Part shown: in pieces, positions 1 to 12,257 of the stretch
How the letters are laid out: every line of letters begins with the position of its first letter
How positions within the stretch are numbered: the first letter of the stretch is position 1
Source: Paramecium primaurelia
Lineage: Eukaryota > Ciliophora > Oligohymenophorea > Peniculida > Parameciidae
Assembly (NCBI GenBank): GCA_905182975.1
Contig: CAJJDM010000027.1
Location: 595,470-659,469, forward strand
Direction of reading: 5' to 3'
Length of the DNA stretch: 64,000 nucleotides
Program-made: the position numbers and the translations under genes
The notes under the pieces: generated by a model
The model's input: only the letters and a program-made list of their open reading frames with translations
Told to the model about the DNA's origin: nothing
Databases searched by the model: none

Positions 1-2309
1 AAAAAAGCTATTATAAATTTATTTAAAATAGAGAGTTTTTAATCATAATATTCTGATAGGAAATCTTTGGATCTTGAATTATAAGAGTTTTCTGTAATTT
101 TTATGAAAAATTATTCATCTTAATCAATATTTAATGATTATTATTTTCGTAATCTTGAAGCATATGTTTACTTTCTTATAAGTCTTAAATTTTATTATTT
201 CTTGTTATCAGGACTATAGATATTTGTATTATCATCCATCTATTAAAATTCATTTAAATAATTTAAATATTATTAATTTAAATCATTTTCTTCATAAGGA
301 ACATCAATTTATTCTTCTTATGCAATATTACCTTATAATAAAAAGTCAAAATCTGATCTAGTTTTATATTCTTAAATGGGTTCAAGAATACTTTATTAGT
401 ATGTAAATTATGAAAAGCTTTTCTATTTAGAATTAGATTTTCTAATATATTAAAAAGTTAAAATATAATAAACAGGTTGATTGTTTATATACTTTATCTA
501 CTAATTAATAGTGGTTACATAAGGAAATTCTTAGTCTTAGTCTGTTAAAATTAATTCTAAATTTTCTTGATAACTTTCAGTTTCTGAATATAAAGGTAAA
601 AATTTCTTGATATTATAACCAATACGTTTAAAATCAAATTGAGAGATTTTTAAAGTATTAGATAAAGATTCACTTAAACAAGTTATTTACAATTAAGAAT
701 TCAATATCATTGCCATAGGTTATTCTATTGAAACTTATATAAAGGTTATAAATTTTAATTCATCTGTTATAATTGCATTAAATCCAAAATCTATCGATGT
801 CATATATATATCATTATCTTTTGCAATAAAACTTGCTTCAAATCGTTTAACATATTTAGAGATTCCAGTTTCTATAAATTATTCAATAATTGAATTGTGA
901 TGTTCTCTAACACCTGGAGGAATGTAAACTTCAATTCCTAAGGATGAATCTTTAAAGAAAATATTATTGTTAGAAATGCCTGATATTTTAATTCCTTAAT
1001 CATATTTTGAAATTAGATATGCTAATTTATTAAGATCATAAGTATCATACTGAATAGGATTAGTCTAATGAGATAGAAATCTTGCTTAATGAAAGTTATT
1101 CATTATCTCTGCATAAAAGAATAATAATATAGCCTTATTTTTTACTGTTGAATGATCTTAATATAATGAATTTAGAATTTTTTCAATATATTCTAGTTTA
1201 TCTAAATAGTCATAATAAATATCAAAGTTTTCTTCTTATATATTCTATAATAATTGCAATTTTTATAACATTAGATTTTTTAATTCTTTGATATAATAAT
1301 ATGATGTTTCTTCAATTTAAATGACTTTATTAATTGAATCTACAAAAGACTGTTGAGTTGATTAATTGGCAAATATTATAGTTTTAATTAAATTTAAACA
1401 TTTTAATTTCATTCTTTCTTTTTTTATCTCATAGTAAATGTTCAAATTTTTCATCTCTTAAAGTTAACATAAAGCTTTTTAATATTATTTATTATTTATC
1501 AATATTGATATTTAAATAATAACATTATCTATTCTTTTATTATTTTTACAATTTTATAATTCTATTTTTTTTTTTCTTTATTCTCTATATTGTGTAATCC
1601 TTAATAAAACAGGAAAAATAACTAACAAAGAAGAGAAATTACTTGCAATACCTAAGATTATTGTAAAAGTATGTATAATTGTGTATAATTGAATAGAGGC
1701 AATAATAAAGTTATTAGCAAAGACTAATTATAGTGAGGATTGTAATAATCCAATCAAATTTAATGTTATTATATTCTAATTATAATACCATAACAATGAT
1801 TAAATGATTTATATAATCCATATAAGATAGACTGGATATAATATTTTAGTTTAATGGAAATTCTTATTATCCACATCTAATGTTTCTAATAAGAATAATT
1901 GATTGAGCCCTGATATCATAATTAGACTTGGTTACAATATAAAGCAAATTGGAGATGATGATATTTCCATTCCAAAATTTAATAAATTAGTCACCATCAA
2001 TCCACCATATAATGAAATAAGCCTTCTACCAGGTATATTAAAAAAAATCCCTATAACATACAAAATATTTGCGCTAAGAAAAATATATCCAATAATAGTA
2101 GAGTTTATATATAATTATGGTCTAGCAAATAAAGATACTATATATATGTATTTATGTTGTTCTAAAGGTTGTAAATATGATAAATTTAGCAAAGCTCCAA
2201 GAATTTAAATAAATAATACCATTTTATCTGATAATTTAATAGATAAGTCATCTAACTCAATTAATTTTTGATACATTTACTTTATTAGTAAAGAAAGTCC
2301 TTTGTTCAT
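1..2309 (-). CDS. TmcB-like multi-pass membrane protein with PAS-like domain (3' end cut by window)
   Basis: Open on the minus strand with TAA/TAG as Gln from an ATG at 2309 to the window edge, no intron needed, about 769 residues visible. The first 260 residues are a series of hydrophobic segments, then a charged linker, then a block with the motif IPPGVREHHNSIIEQF followed by a PAS-like stretch (PMAMILNSQLQITCLSESL). The same order (TM cluster, PPG-xx-E-xH motif, PAS) occurs in the neighbour at 2812-7119 and in the gene at 17213. This layout resembles the ciliate and Dictyostelium 'tiny macrocysts' TmcB family (family knowledge); function inferred only as membrane sensor or signalling. The upstream neighbour lies on the same strand, 502 bp away. 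The start is the first in-frame ATG that keeps an N-terminus matching the paralog; frame continuity further upstream is broken by a TGA. Confidence 0.7.
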
Positions 2310-2811
2310 AAATCTAAATATATAGATAATTAAATAATAATCATTTTAGATAAAATATAATAATAAGAATATTTCTTAACATATTTAAGTTATTAAACAT
2401 TATAAATTAATCAAATATCATTTTACTATTATTAGAATTCCTATAAATTTTTCCAAATTGAAATTATATCATTTACTTTTCATTCAATTTTTTATATATA
2501 AAATTTTTAATTTATCTCTATATATTTGTCGAACTGTTTCAACTTTTTATTACTACTTCACTATTTTCTTTAATAGTTTCTATTGTTATTTTCAGTTCTT
2601 GTGTTGATATTAGAACTTTTGTTATTAAAATAAGATATATATTTATAATATCAAATGAATTATTTAAATATTAAGGAATATTGCAATATATTATTTAGAT
2701 TATTGAATTTTCATTTTAATCATTTTAATAAACAAAATATTATAAAAATAAATGATGAATGAAGGAATATATAGACACTTTACTCAATATTTTTAAGCTG
2801 TTTAAATTGAG
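2310..2811. other. Intergenic spacer between two tandem TmcB-like genes
   Basis: 502 bp of very AT-rich sequence between the stop of the gene at 2812-7119 and the start of the gene at 1-2309. A short open stretch directly upstream of 2309 in a different frame (about 2360-2470) could be a leftover of an upstream exon, but I found no acceptable short intron joining it. Nothing else recognisable. Confidence 0.5.
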
Positions 2812-5800
2812 TCAAAATGTTTCTTTTAGAATTATTGTTTTAGCATTTCTTTCAAAACCATCATCAAACAATAAAATCTATAATGGTACTAGATAAAGTA
2901 TCCTTTATATTATGAATTGCCTTTATATTAATCTTTTTCTAATTATTATTGATGTGAACATCACAAATAAAAATATCACAATTATAATAATTATGCTATG
3001 CATCTATAATTATATTATATAAATACGGTTATTTAATCTACTAATTTTTGGGTTTGTGCATATAAATCTAATTAAATTTCTATGTTTAGTTTACGAACAA
3101 TTTCAGAAACCAAGAAAGCTCCTTCTAATTCTAAGTAACTTAATTGTAATCGTTCTGTAAATTAATTTATGTCCTTTTCAGTTTATATGTAATTAACTAT
3201 ATATACTAAAATACCAAGCAACCCTCTTTACATTCCTTAACTCATCACAATAGGACAAATAGTTGATGCCTTTTATTTCATATCATCTAATAATTAATCA
3301 CATAGATTATTATCCATTAGATAATTATAATAATCTGCAAAATCATCAGATAAAAAGTATCTAATTTAATATTGATATATATATATGTACTATTCAAAGT
3401 CAATTTTATTAATTGTAAATGCTTGTAATTCATCTAATGATTAATTTATTTCTCTAAAAATTAATTGAATATCAGTTTCATTATAATAAGGAAAAAATGT
3501 TCTTCCATAAAGAATATTACTTTAAGCAAAGACACAAGGAACATCTGTTCCAATATCTGAAACTCCTTTATAAAATTTAGCTGTTGCAGGATATTTATCC
3601 AAATAGTTTTTAACTTAACCATAAGAAACACTAGCTTAAGTCAAGACAGCTATAAAAATAATACATAAAAATATTCTATTTGAATAATTTGTTACACTTA
3701 AAAAAGAATTGTTTTCTAATATAAATTTTTTATGATCCTTTTTTTCAAGTTTAATTTTAATATCATCAAAATATTATTCTTTACGAGACATATCAAATTA
3801 ATAAGAGAATAAATTATTGTAATCACTATTAATAATAGATTAGACAGATATTAATCTCTGTATATCTTTATTAAAATATTCAGGTCTACAACAAAATAAT
3901 AAATTAATAAAATTAGTATGAATTAATTCTATTCTTGAATGAAAAAAATAACTGCACATTAAAAATATTATTAGGAAAGTTAATGATAATATATAGATTA
4001 TTTATAATTTAGATAAAATTGTTATAGATCTATTTATTGTATCTTCTAATATATCTTAGTTAATACGTCCAAATTCTGTTTTGAGTATATAATAATTTCT
4101 ATACTAATAATAAATATGAGGAGTATCAACAACAACATTTCCATCTAATTAATAAGCCATCTTTGTTATATATTAATAATTTAACATTATTGTAATACAA
4201 TTTCTTAATGAAACATTAAAATGCTCTCCTTAATTTGATGAAGTATATAATTGTATATCTAAATATGTACTTTCCAAAAATTACTATAATTGTAATTTGT
4301 TTAAGACTGAATTTACATTTTCTTCTAAACGATCAAAACCTAAATGTAAATTTGATCTAGGAAATATAATTAATTAATCAAATTCCACTTATGTTATTTT
4401 TCCAGATGTTTTTAAATTATTATAATTGAAAATAGTCCATCTAGTTACTAAAAAGGATTCAAAAGGTTAAAAAGCAAAGTTTTTTATTTAAAGCAAATCG
4501 ATATCAAAAATTAAGTTGGTCAAACTAGTATTTGTTGAACTAAATTGCTATGATAATAAATAAAATTACAGTTATGACAAATGATAATTGAATTAATAAG
4601 CAAAATGATAAAAATGATAAAAATACTTTATGACTCTTAGTTAATCCTTTAATTTCTTCAAGTTTAGACATTATTTCATACTTTTTAAAATAACTAGATT
4701 ATCTTAATCCTTTTAAAGATGATACTTTTGAAGATTCTATTTATTTACTTTCTGCAATACTAAAATCTTTTTATGGATGTTATTATATATTTTAATCATC
4801 ATCTGATACAGAAACAGAATAATTAATTTTATTTTAAGTTTTATAAAAAAGAGGTCTAGAAGTCAATATAAGATCTTTTATTTATGTTTAATGAATAGTT
4901 GAATCTATTATTAAAAGTTCATTGTTTTAAGATTTAGAAAAAGCATTTTAATTTGAAGTAATAAATACTTATTATTCATTAATAGAACCATTAGGATCAT
5001 CAATGAACACATTTTCAGATACTGAGAATGCTCCTTAAATCTAACTATTATTTGTTTCTGTATAAGTAAATTTAGCAGAATTTTCATATTTCTTAAAATA
5101 TTCAAATTTAATTGTATAAAATAAAATTTCTCCATTTAATATTTTTGGTATTACATCTAAAGTAGTTAAATAAGTATTTATAGAATTAGATGTTGCTTCA
5201 TCTTTATCAACATTTACAACAAAATCTATATTCTCATAAAATCCTGATAATTCATGTTTTTTAAAAACAGGAATAAATTTAGTTATTATTTAATTCTTAA
5301 AATAAGCCATAGTATTAATATTCAAAGCTGTTAATACACTTTCTGTTGTAGAAGTAACAATTTTATCTGAATTTAATACCATAACTAAAGGTTGTTCATA
5401 AATTGGTTATAGAAAAGTAATAAAATTGATCTCCTCACTTGTAAAACTTACATCAATTGCAAAATCAATTTAATGTAAAGTACCTTTTGTATTATTATAA
5501 TAGTAATTAATATCTAATCTTCTCATATATTTTGATTCCCCATTAATTAAGAATTTTTTAACTAATCTTTAATGTTATTCTTTAATTCCTGGAGGAATAA
5601 TTAAATTAATATTCTATTATAATAACTTATTATGACTCATTTTGAATAAAATGGGAGCATTATTAGATGCTCTTTTTATTAAAATTTCTGAATTATAAGT
5701 TGAAATCAGATAAACCATTTTATTTGTAAATACAGAAAAATTTTATTTATCATCAATTTTAGTAAGTTATTATTGAAGTAAATTTGCCTTTGTAAATTCA

Positions 5801-7119
5801 TTTAAAATTTCAGAATATAGAAAACATAATACATTTTGAGTTTTTTAATTTGGAAATACAGAATACTATTTTTCCAATTATTTTTAAACTATAGTAATTT
5901 ATTCAATATATTATAATAGACTTTATAGAGATATCTTTTCTTATTGAGATATTATTTATTATATACGACACTTATTTTTAAGTAAATTAACCATCTAAGT
6001 TTACAAAGTTACATTATAATCTTCTAATTTCATTAAATGTTCTACAGCTTCAGATAAACCTTTTTAAGCTTTATTTTAATTTTTTAATTTAGTATCTAAT
6101 TAAGATAACCATTCTTTAATCATAAGTTCTTTTTTTATTTAAGATAACCAACTCAACTTTTTTATAGAATGCAAAATCATCAATCCTTCATAATACTTTT
6201 CTTAATGTGCCAATAATGAAGCATATAAAACTATATCTTCTTTATGATTTGGTAATTGGATCTTTATTGTCTTTAATATCTTTAGATCATAAAAATTAGT
6301 AATCAAATCTTCTAAACTTTTTGGTCTTTATTTTATTAGTCTCTCTAAATTCATATAAACTATCTTCTGCATAAACAAAAATATTACAAAATCACTTATA
6401 TAATTATGAAAACCTATCATCAGATAAACAAAACCTAGATAAATAGTCATAATTTAAATATTCAACATAAGAGTAATTAGAATCGAATTACCCTTTGGAA
6501 ATTATAATAACAATTACAAAAAAGTTATTAAAGCATTAAAAATTGCTACCACTTATATGATTAACATATTGAATTCATATATAGATAAGTACATTAAAGT
6601 AATGTTTCCTATTACTACAAAATAATTCATTAAAGATTTGGTGGGATTATATATACTACTTGAATCAAAATTCAATGTACCTTAAGCAAATATCTATTCA
6701 AAAATATAAATGAAAATCAATAGCAATTGAACCAAATAATCCAAAGAACCTCTTGATATTTCAAAAAAGAAATTAAGTAAACCTAAATTAATTAGCTAAC
6801 CAAAAATATTAATTGCTCTTGAAAATGGGCTTTACACTTATGAAGATAATAAGTATAATAAACATAGAGCTAAAATTACATATTGTATATTGTCCAGTGA
6901 TAAGGCAATTTAAGGTCTTGCAATGATGCAAAAAAAATATGTATATGAGTACTTCTAATTTTAAAATATATAAGAAAAGTTCCTGAATGATGCTATGATC
7001 TTTATTGTTTGGATCAAATAATTATTCATCTTCATTGAATGATAAACAAAGTCTAAGTAATTTTATAGGAATTTATTTCTAATTTATAGTAAATTATTGT
7101 TCTGCTTTGAGCCTTCCAT
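2812..7119 (-). CDS. TmcB-like multi-pass membrane protein with PAS-like domain, 1420 aa
   Basis: Starts at the ATG at 7119 (MEGSKQNNNLLQ), just after an in-frame TGA, and stops at TGA 2814-2812. Two introns, 4548-4569 (22 nt) and 3004-3026 (23 nt), restore one frame; spliced length is 1421 codons. Order: N-terminal cluster of hydrophobic helices (residues about 40-250), a helical linker, the motif LIIPPGIKEQH near residue 510, a PAS-like segment (EQPLVMVLNSDKIVTSTTES), a low-complexity cytosolic region, and C-terminal TM helices around residue 850, residue 1040 and at the second intron. The same architecture occurs in the two other members in this window. Assigned to the ciliate TmcB-like family from motif order; ligand and partners cannot be read from the sequence. 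Tandem, same-strand arrangement with the gene at 1-2309 suggests local duplication. Confidence 0.72.
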
Positions 7120-7971
7120 TATTGATTGAAATATAAATTAATAATGAAAAAAACTTGAAAATCATAATGATTATGAAATTTAAACTAAATTCATATTAAA
7201 TAATAATAAGGGTAATCCTCAGTTTCGATAATTATTGGAAATCACGTTTACTAAATCTTTCAGTTAACTTAATCCATCAACTTGTTTTTATTTGTATAAA
7301 TTTCTAAATCGTTGTTTTTAAAAAGGACGCAAAACGAATCATCTAATAAAATATATTGGGAATGACTGAATATGAATGAAAATCAGAATAACAATTCCTT
7401 TGAGTAATCTTATTAAAATAAGAATAAAGATGGAACTACATGACAATATTTCTAAATTTAGGAGGATCAATTCAGATAATAAATTATTCTTAATAAAAAT
7501 ATTTTATTTTATATTTAATAATATAGTATATGTCATTTTGTTAATTACTGATTTATTTTTACTTCTCTAATTGATTTTTATTTAATTAAGTTAATAGATC
7601 TATATACTTTGAATTATGTTTTATATAAACATTTAATAAAAGTATAAACTAAATTAAACAAAGCTTATAAGTTTTTTCAACAAAATTTTCATTTATTTTT
7701 TTTTAATAATTTTGGTGTTATCTAATATATAAAATAATTGAATTTATTCTTTTGTAATAGATAAAGAAATTGAATTAAAAAGTTAAATAAAATCACAAAG
7801 CCATTTATTGAAATTTAAATAGAAATGTAATTTATTAATTCAATTCATGTATAAGGTATTTAATTAATTTTACTTATTCATTCATATGTATATAAATGAA
7901 GTATGGGACAAGTGACATTATTATTACAGTTTTAATATATTTTTTTCTAATATTGTGATAATTAAATTATT
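7120..7971. other. Intergenic region between divergent genes
   Basis: 852 bp between the start of the minus-strand TmcB-like gene and the plus-strand gene at 7972. An ATG-started open stretch near 7376-7610 is hydrophobic and isoleucine-rich with no domain character and composition like AT-rich noncoding DNA; I do not call it. Both promoters must lie here, but no motif stands out. Confidence 0.5.
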
Positions 7972-8403
7972 ATGCATTAGAGGATGAAAAGCGATATCAG
8001 ATTTAATTAACTTAAACTTGATTACTTATAAGGATATAGTTCTAAAATACTAAAATCAGAATAAGATTCAACTTAACCTTCATAAACATAAATTTTTTAA
8101 GGAAACCTTCTTGAAAATAAAACAGACAGACAATTATCTCCTCTTATTAATAGTAATAGACAAAGACATAAGTTAAAGTAATGTCAATCTCTTGCTCTTG
8201 AAAATGATCCAGATCTTGAAGAGTTTTCTATTTGGGGAGATTTAGAAGAATTGCCAGTCGGAAATACTTAAAATAACAAATTAGTTTCTTTTTTGGAATT
8301 ATATAAGTATCGATATGAAAAATCAACCAAGAAACCAGTTTCTTGTTACAACGTTATTTTGATGACTAAAAAGTAAAATTCATTTTTATAAAGATCAGAC
8401 TGA
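7972..8403 (+). CDS. Hypothetical protein, 143 aa
   Basis: Intronless frame of 144 codons from ATG 7972 to TGA 8401-8403, using TAA/TAG as Gln. The product is hydrophilic, Q/S/L-rich at the N-terminus, with a negatively charged centre (ENDPDLEEFSIWGDLEELPV) and a basic C-terminus. No family recognised. It lies 158 bp upstream of the macro-domain gene on the same strand; I tried to join the two through short introns and could not get a clean frame, so they are kept apart. It could still be the 5' part of that gene. Confidence 0.45.
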
Positions 8404-8561
8404 TAAATAGACATTCAATAACTAGGTTAAAATATTATGGAATCAACAAAATATAATGGATAGATTTTAGGGATTGGAGTAAATCAGGCAATTTTAATAC
8501 TATGTGATATTTTAATTTGTTTTAGATTTTGCTCTTAAATTTGATAATTAATATAAATTTA

Positions 8562-9586
8562 ATGGGTAACATGTGTGAATATCATGCAAGAAATGTATTA
8601 AACATTGATATTAAAAAAGATTAATAATGAATAAAATCTATAACCAAAGTTGTTAGCATAACATAGATTCTAAGATATTGGAATTTACTTAGATGCAGGA
8701 GACATAAAAAATGAAGAAGTAGATGTTATTGTAGCTTAAACAGATTTAAATTTAAAGGTATTAATAATATATGTAATACCAGTTACCTTATTACTTGATA
8801 AATAATGTTTCACCTTAAACAAAATAGCAGTTGCTAAAATACATTTAATAGATTAGAGATAAATAAGCAGTATCTCATGGTGATGTTGTACATTCTCATG
8901 CTGCAGAAGTATCATAATTGTATTATTATTATTAGCTGGAATTTGATTTTGTATTTTATTGCATTTTACCAAATGAAGATGATGAACCAATGAAATTGGC
9001 TAGAAATCACAATCCTAAAAATTTAAACTTGAAATTACCAAAAAATGCTCATTAAAAATATTAGAAATAATTTATTTATGATTGCATGATGACTTGTCTT
9101 AAAGTAGCAGAAGAGATGGAGATTACGTCAATATGTTTTCCTGTAATGAAATCAACTAAATTTACAATATCAACAATTGCTACAATGCAAATGATTGCTG
9201 TTAAGAATTTTTTAGAAGAAAATGTTACAAAAATAAAATTCTTGAGTTAAGTTAGATTTTGTATACAAGATGATAAAGATTAAGAATTATTCAAATGGGC
9301 ATTTGATAAAGTATTTATGGATACAGATGATAACAGTGAGGCAAGTGATGAAGATTCACTTAATAATAATAGTGGTGGTAATAGTGGAAGTGGAAGTGCA
9401 GGTAATTCTTTGAGTAAAAATGTAATTATAAAGTATTAATTTAAGAATTTATATGAATTATAACCAACAATAAAAAAGCCATAATAAAAGAATTTTGAAG
9501 AAGATGAATTTGTTAAGAGTTTTGGTGCTAATTATTATGATAAATTTGAAAGTCCTTAGAGTGTGGGTAGAAAAATATCTATTTGA
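8562..9586 (+). CDS. Macro (ADP-ribose-binding) domain protein, 324 aa
   Basis: ATG 8562, introns 8566-8590 (25 nt) and 8758-8782 (25 nt), TGA 9584-9586; spliced length 325 codons. Residues about 25-50 read GIYLDAGDIKNEEVDVIVA, the typical opening of a macro domain (strand, then GDI, then VDxIV). The middle (residues about 150-220) has the expected C-terminal half, including the cysteine/methionine-rich helix DCMMTCLKVAEEM and the strand SICFPV. Macro domains bind ADP-ribose or its derivatives, and some hydrolyse mono-ADP-ribose (family knowledge). The usual glycine-rich loop after the core (often STGIYGFP-like) is weak here (STKFTISTIAT), so catalysis is doubtful. The C-terminal 80 residues are acidic, then S/G/N-rich. 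The start is the weakest point, because the first exon is only four nucleotides long. Confidence 0.68.
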
Positions 9587-9626
9587 TAATATATTAATAC
9601 TTTTTATTTATAAATTATTGTTATAT

Positions 9627-10716
9627 ATGGAATTAAAAATTGATGAGAAGAGTGATGTCATTAGATAAGAGGAATTTAAAGATATTGATGTTACAAATTG
9701 GTATGAATTAGTAGGTATAAGCATATTCCATCTTATTTCTAAGCTATTTTACTATTGAGTGCAGGAGCAAATTTTTTATTGATTAAGATTTTTTAGAGAA
9801 TCTAAAATTTATTTTTATGGAAAAGAGAGGATTAAAAAAATAATCCATCTAAAATGTTAACTGTAAATTGTTTATTAGTTATAACAATTTTATGTAAGAA
9901 TCAAAATTATCAAAGTTAAACTCTTTTCATGTTATTATTCAATAGCAGGATTTTTTTTTAGTTAATTTTGGAAATGGAATTGTGACACTTCACTTAAATA
10001 ATAATTAACAATTTCGCCATCATTTTATATAATCATATAAATTTGTTAAGCATAAACATTGAACCTTACATTTTGTTTTTGCAGTAATTTATGGCTTAAA
10101 CTATGGAGAATGAAATTAAGAATAGAACAGAATAAATCTCTTTTAGGAATAACTAATATTTTATAAATATTTCTTTCCATATTAATAGTCTTAATTCCTA
10201 TTCTTACTATTGTTTCATTGATTTTAGAAACATATGTTAATAACATTAGAGAATATTGTTTAGGTGCTTTAACTATTTTAAGTACTGTTTCTTTTGCATT
10301 TATTTGTATTATTCTATATTCAAAACTCAAAGATTAATATAGTGTTGGTGATCATTATAGAGCTGTAATTTTTAATATATATAAATTTTAGAATTTAAAA
10401 TTTTTATCAATAGCAGTAATAATTTGTACTTTGCTTCGACCATCATTTAATTTTTTATTTTCTCAAGAATTCTTTTGGAAATTAAAACCTGGATTACAAT
10501 GTCTTGTAAATAATCATAGTATAACAAAATTACCTGATTAAGGTTTTACTTGGTATAATATATTAATATATAAATAGGGCAATCTTTTAATTAATCTATT
10601 CTTGTATAACTGATTTCACTCCTATTTATATATTATCTTTGTTATTTTCTCCAAATATAACAAAAAGAAAGACTTTGGTAAATGTAAGCGATGGATGGGA
10701 TACTGGTTTAGAATGA
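9627..10716 (+). CDS. Seven-TM-like multi-pass membrane protein, 337 aa
   Basis: ATG 9627 to TGA 10714-10716 with introns 9715-9743 (29 nt), 9894-9915 (22 nt) and 10553-10577 (25 nt); spliced length 338 codons. The product has about seven hydrophobic helices. The first starts near residue 30 (AILLLSAGANFLLIKIF) and the last ends in CITDFTPIYILSLLFSP before a short polar tail. The closing helix pattern (polar pair, then PI, then hydrophobic) recalls ciliate GPCR-like and THH1/TOM1-type proteins, but I cannot assign a family firmly. A membrane location is secure; function is unknown. It follows the macro-domain gene by 40 bp on the same strand, a normal spacing here. Confidence 0.62.
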
Positions 10717-10743
10717 TTTATTTAACAAACTTTTTTTAATAAA

Positions 10744-12187
10744 ATGTAAATTTATAATAACCTAAAACAACAATTTTAAGAAACTAAAAGAGGATTCTCT
10801 TTATCACCTGAATAAGGATTATCATTAACATAAAATAAACCTCCATTGGTTGAATCAAGATCTATGTGGAATAAAAATGTCTATTTTGTACCTAAATGGG
10901 AAAAGAAACATATTAAACATGTTGATAGTAATAATCATACTCCATTTCCTATTCGAAATTACATTAATTATGTGTAATAACATAGTGAAGGATTCTCTAA
11001 TTAACTCAATCTTGATTTTCTCAAACATATAATTAGACATTTTACTGTTAATTAATGGTGGATAGACTAAACTAAAAAATTCAAGAGAACTATACCAATC
11101 AATATATTATAAATGTCATAAAAGAATTCAATAGAATAATTAAATTTGTAAATGTTAATACAAAAGTCATTTGATGATCTTAACTTTTATAATAAAATTC
11201 TATCCTCTACTAAATTACCTCCAATACCACTTCCTTAAAATTAATTACATGAATATAAATCATCAATAACATATTAAGTTTTAGATTTAAATGCATCTGA
11301 GTAATTCTAAAATAAATCATTGTTTCAATTATAAGACATCTTTATTAAAAGAATATTGTAATTATTATCAGAACGTGGATTATAGAGTCTTGGTTATTAT
11401 GATTACCTTACATTTAAAAAGATAATGGAAGATTAAAAATAAGGAATTTGTGATGCATAAACATTCATGAAAGTTTTAGAAATAAAGCGACTATTTAATT
11501 AAATAGATCATATATCTCAATAAAATGAATAAATCACAAATTAATGGAAATAAGAAGATTAAATGAAATAAGTACAAAATCCTTAAAAATTTAGAAGATG
11601 GAATTAGGAAAAAACTTTGTTTTCTGATGAAATCTTAGATTTAGCAAATTATGTTGGATTAGATATCAATTTAAAAAAAGCTAGAAAAAATTATGAATTA
11701 AATAAAACAGAACAATAATTCAATGAACTCATAATTATTGGAGATTAAATATCAATGACTGCTTAAAAGATTATATTAGATACTTAATCTAAATTGTCAA
11801 AATTTGAATATGAAGTTGTATAATCAATAGAATAAATAGATTAAATTTAAAGAGATCCTATAGATTAGAATATTAAATCAAATTCAATCTAATAAATAGA
11901 TTAAATATAAGATAAAAATACTTAATATTTTAATACGGAATCATCAAAAAATATACATAATGTTTAAATTGTTGAAAGGTTTGATAAACAACAATAAAAT
12001 CTATAAGAATATTAAATATAAAATAATATCGTAAAATAAACTAATCCTTAATAATTATCAATTGATAGAATATAAATATAAAATTAATAATTACCTACAA
12101 AATAAAAAATTAGCTATAATACTCCACCATAAAAAAGAACTCTTATAATTCCAGAAAATAATATTAAATCACATAATTCTTAAAAGA

Positions 12188-12257
<70 letters not shown>

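Noticed and set aside
7376..7610. Isoleucine-rich ORF in the spacer before 7972
   Set aside because: Composition is that of AT-rich noncoding DNA, no intron structure, no family, and no coding-like codon pattern.
10855..11040. Overlapping 60-residue ORFs on both strands
   Set aside because: Both are shadows of the true plus-strand frame of the 10744-14307 gene under the standard code.
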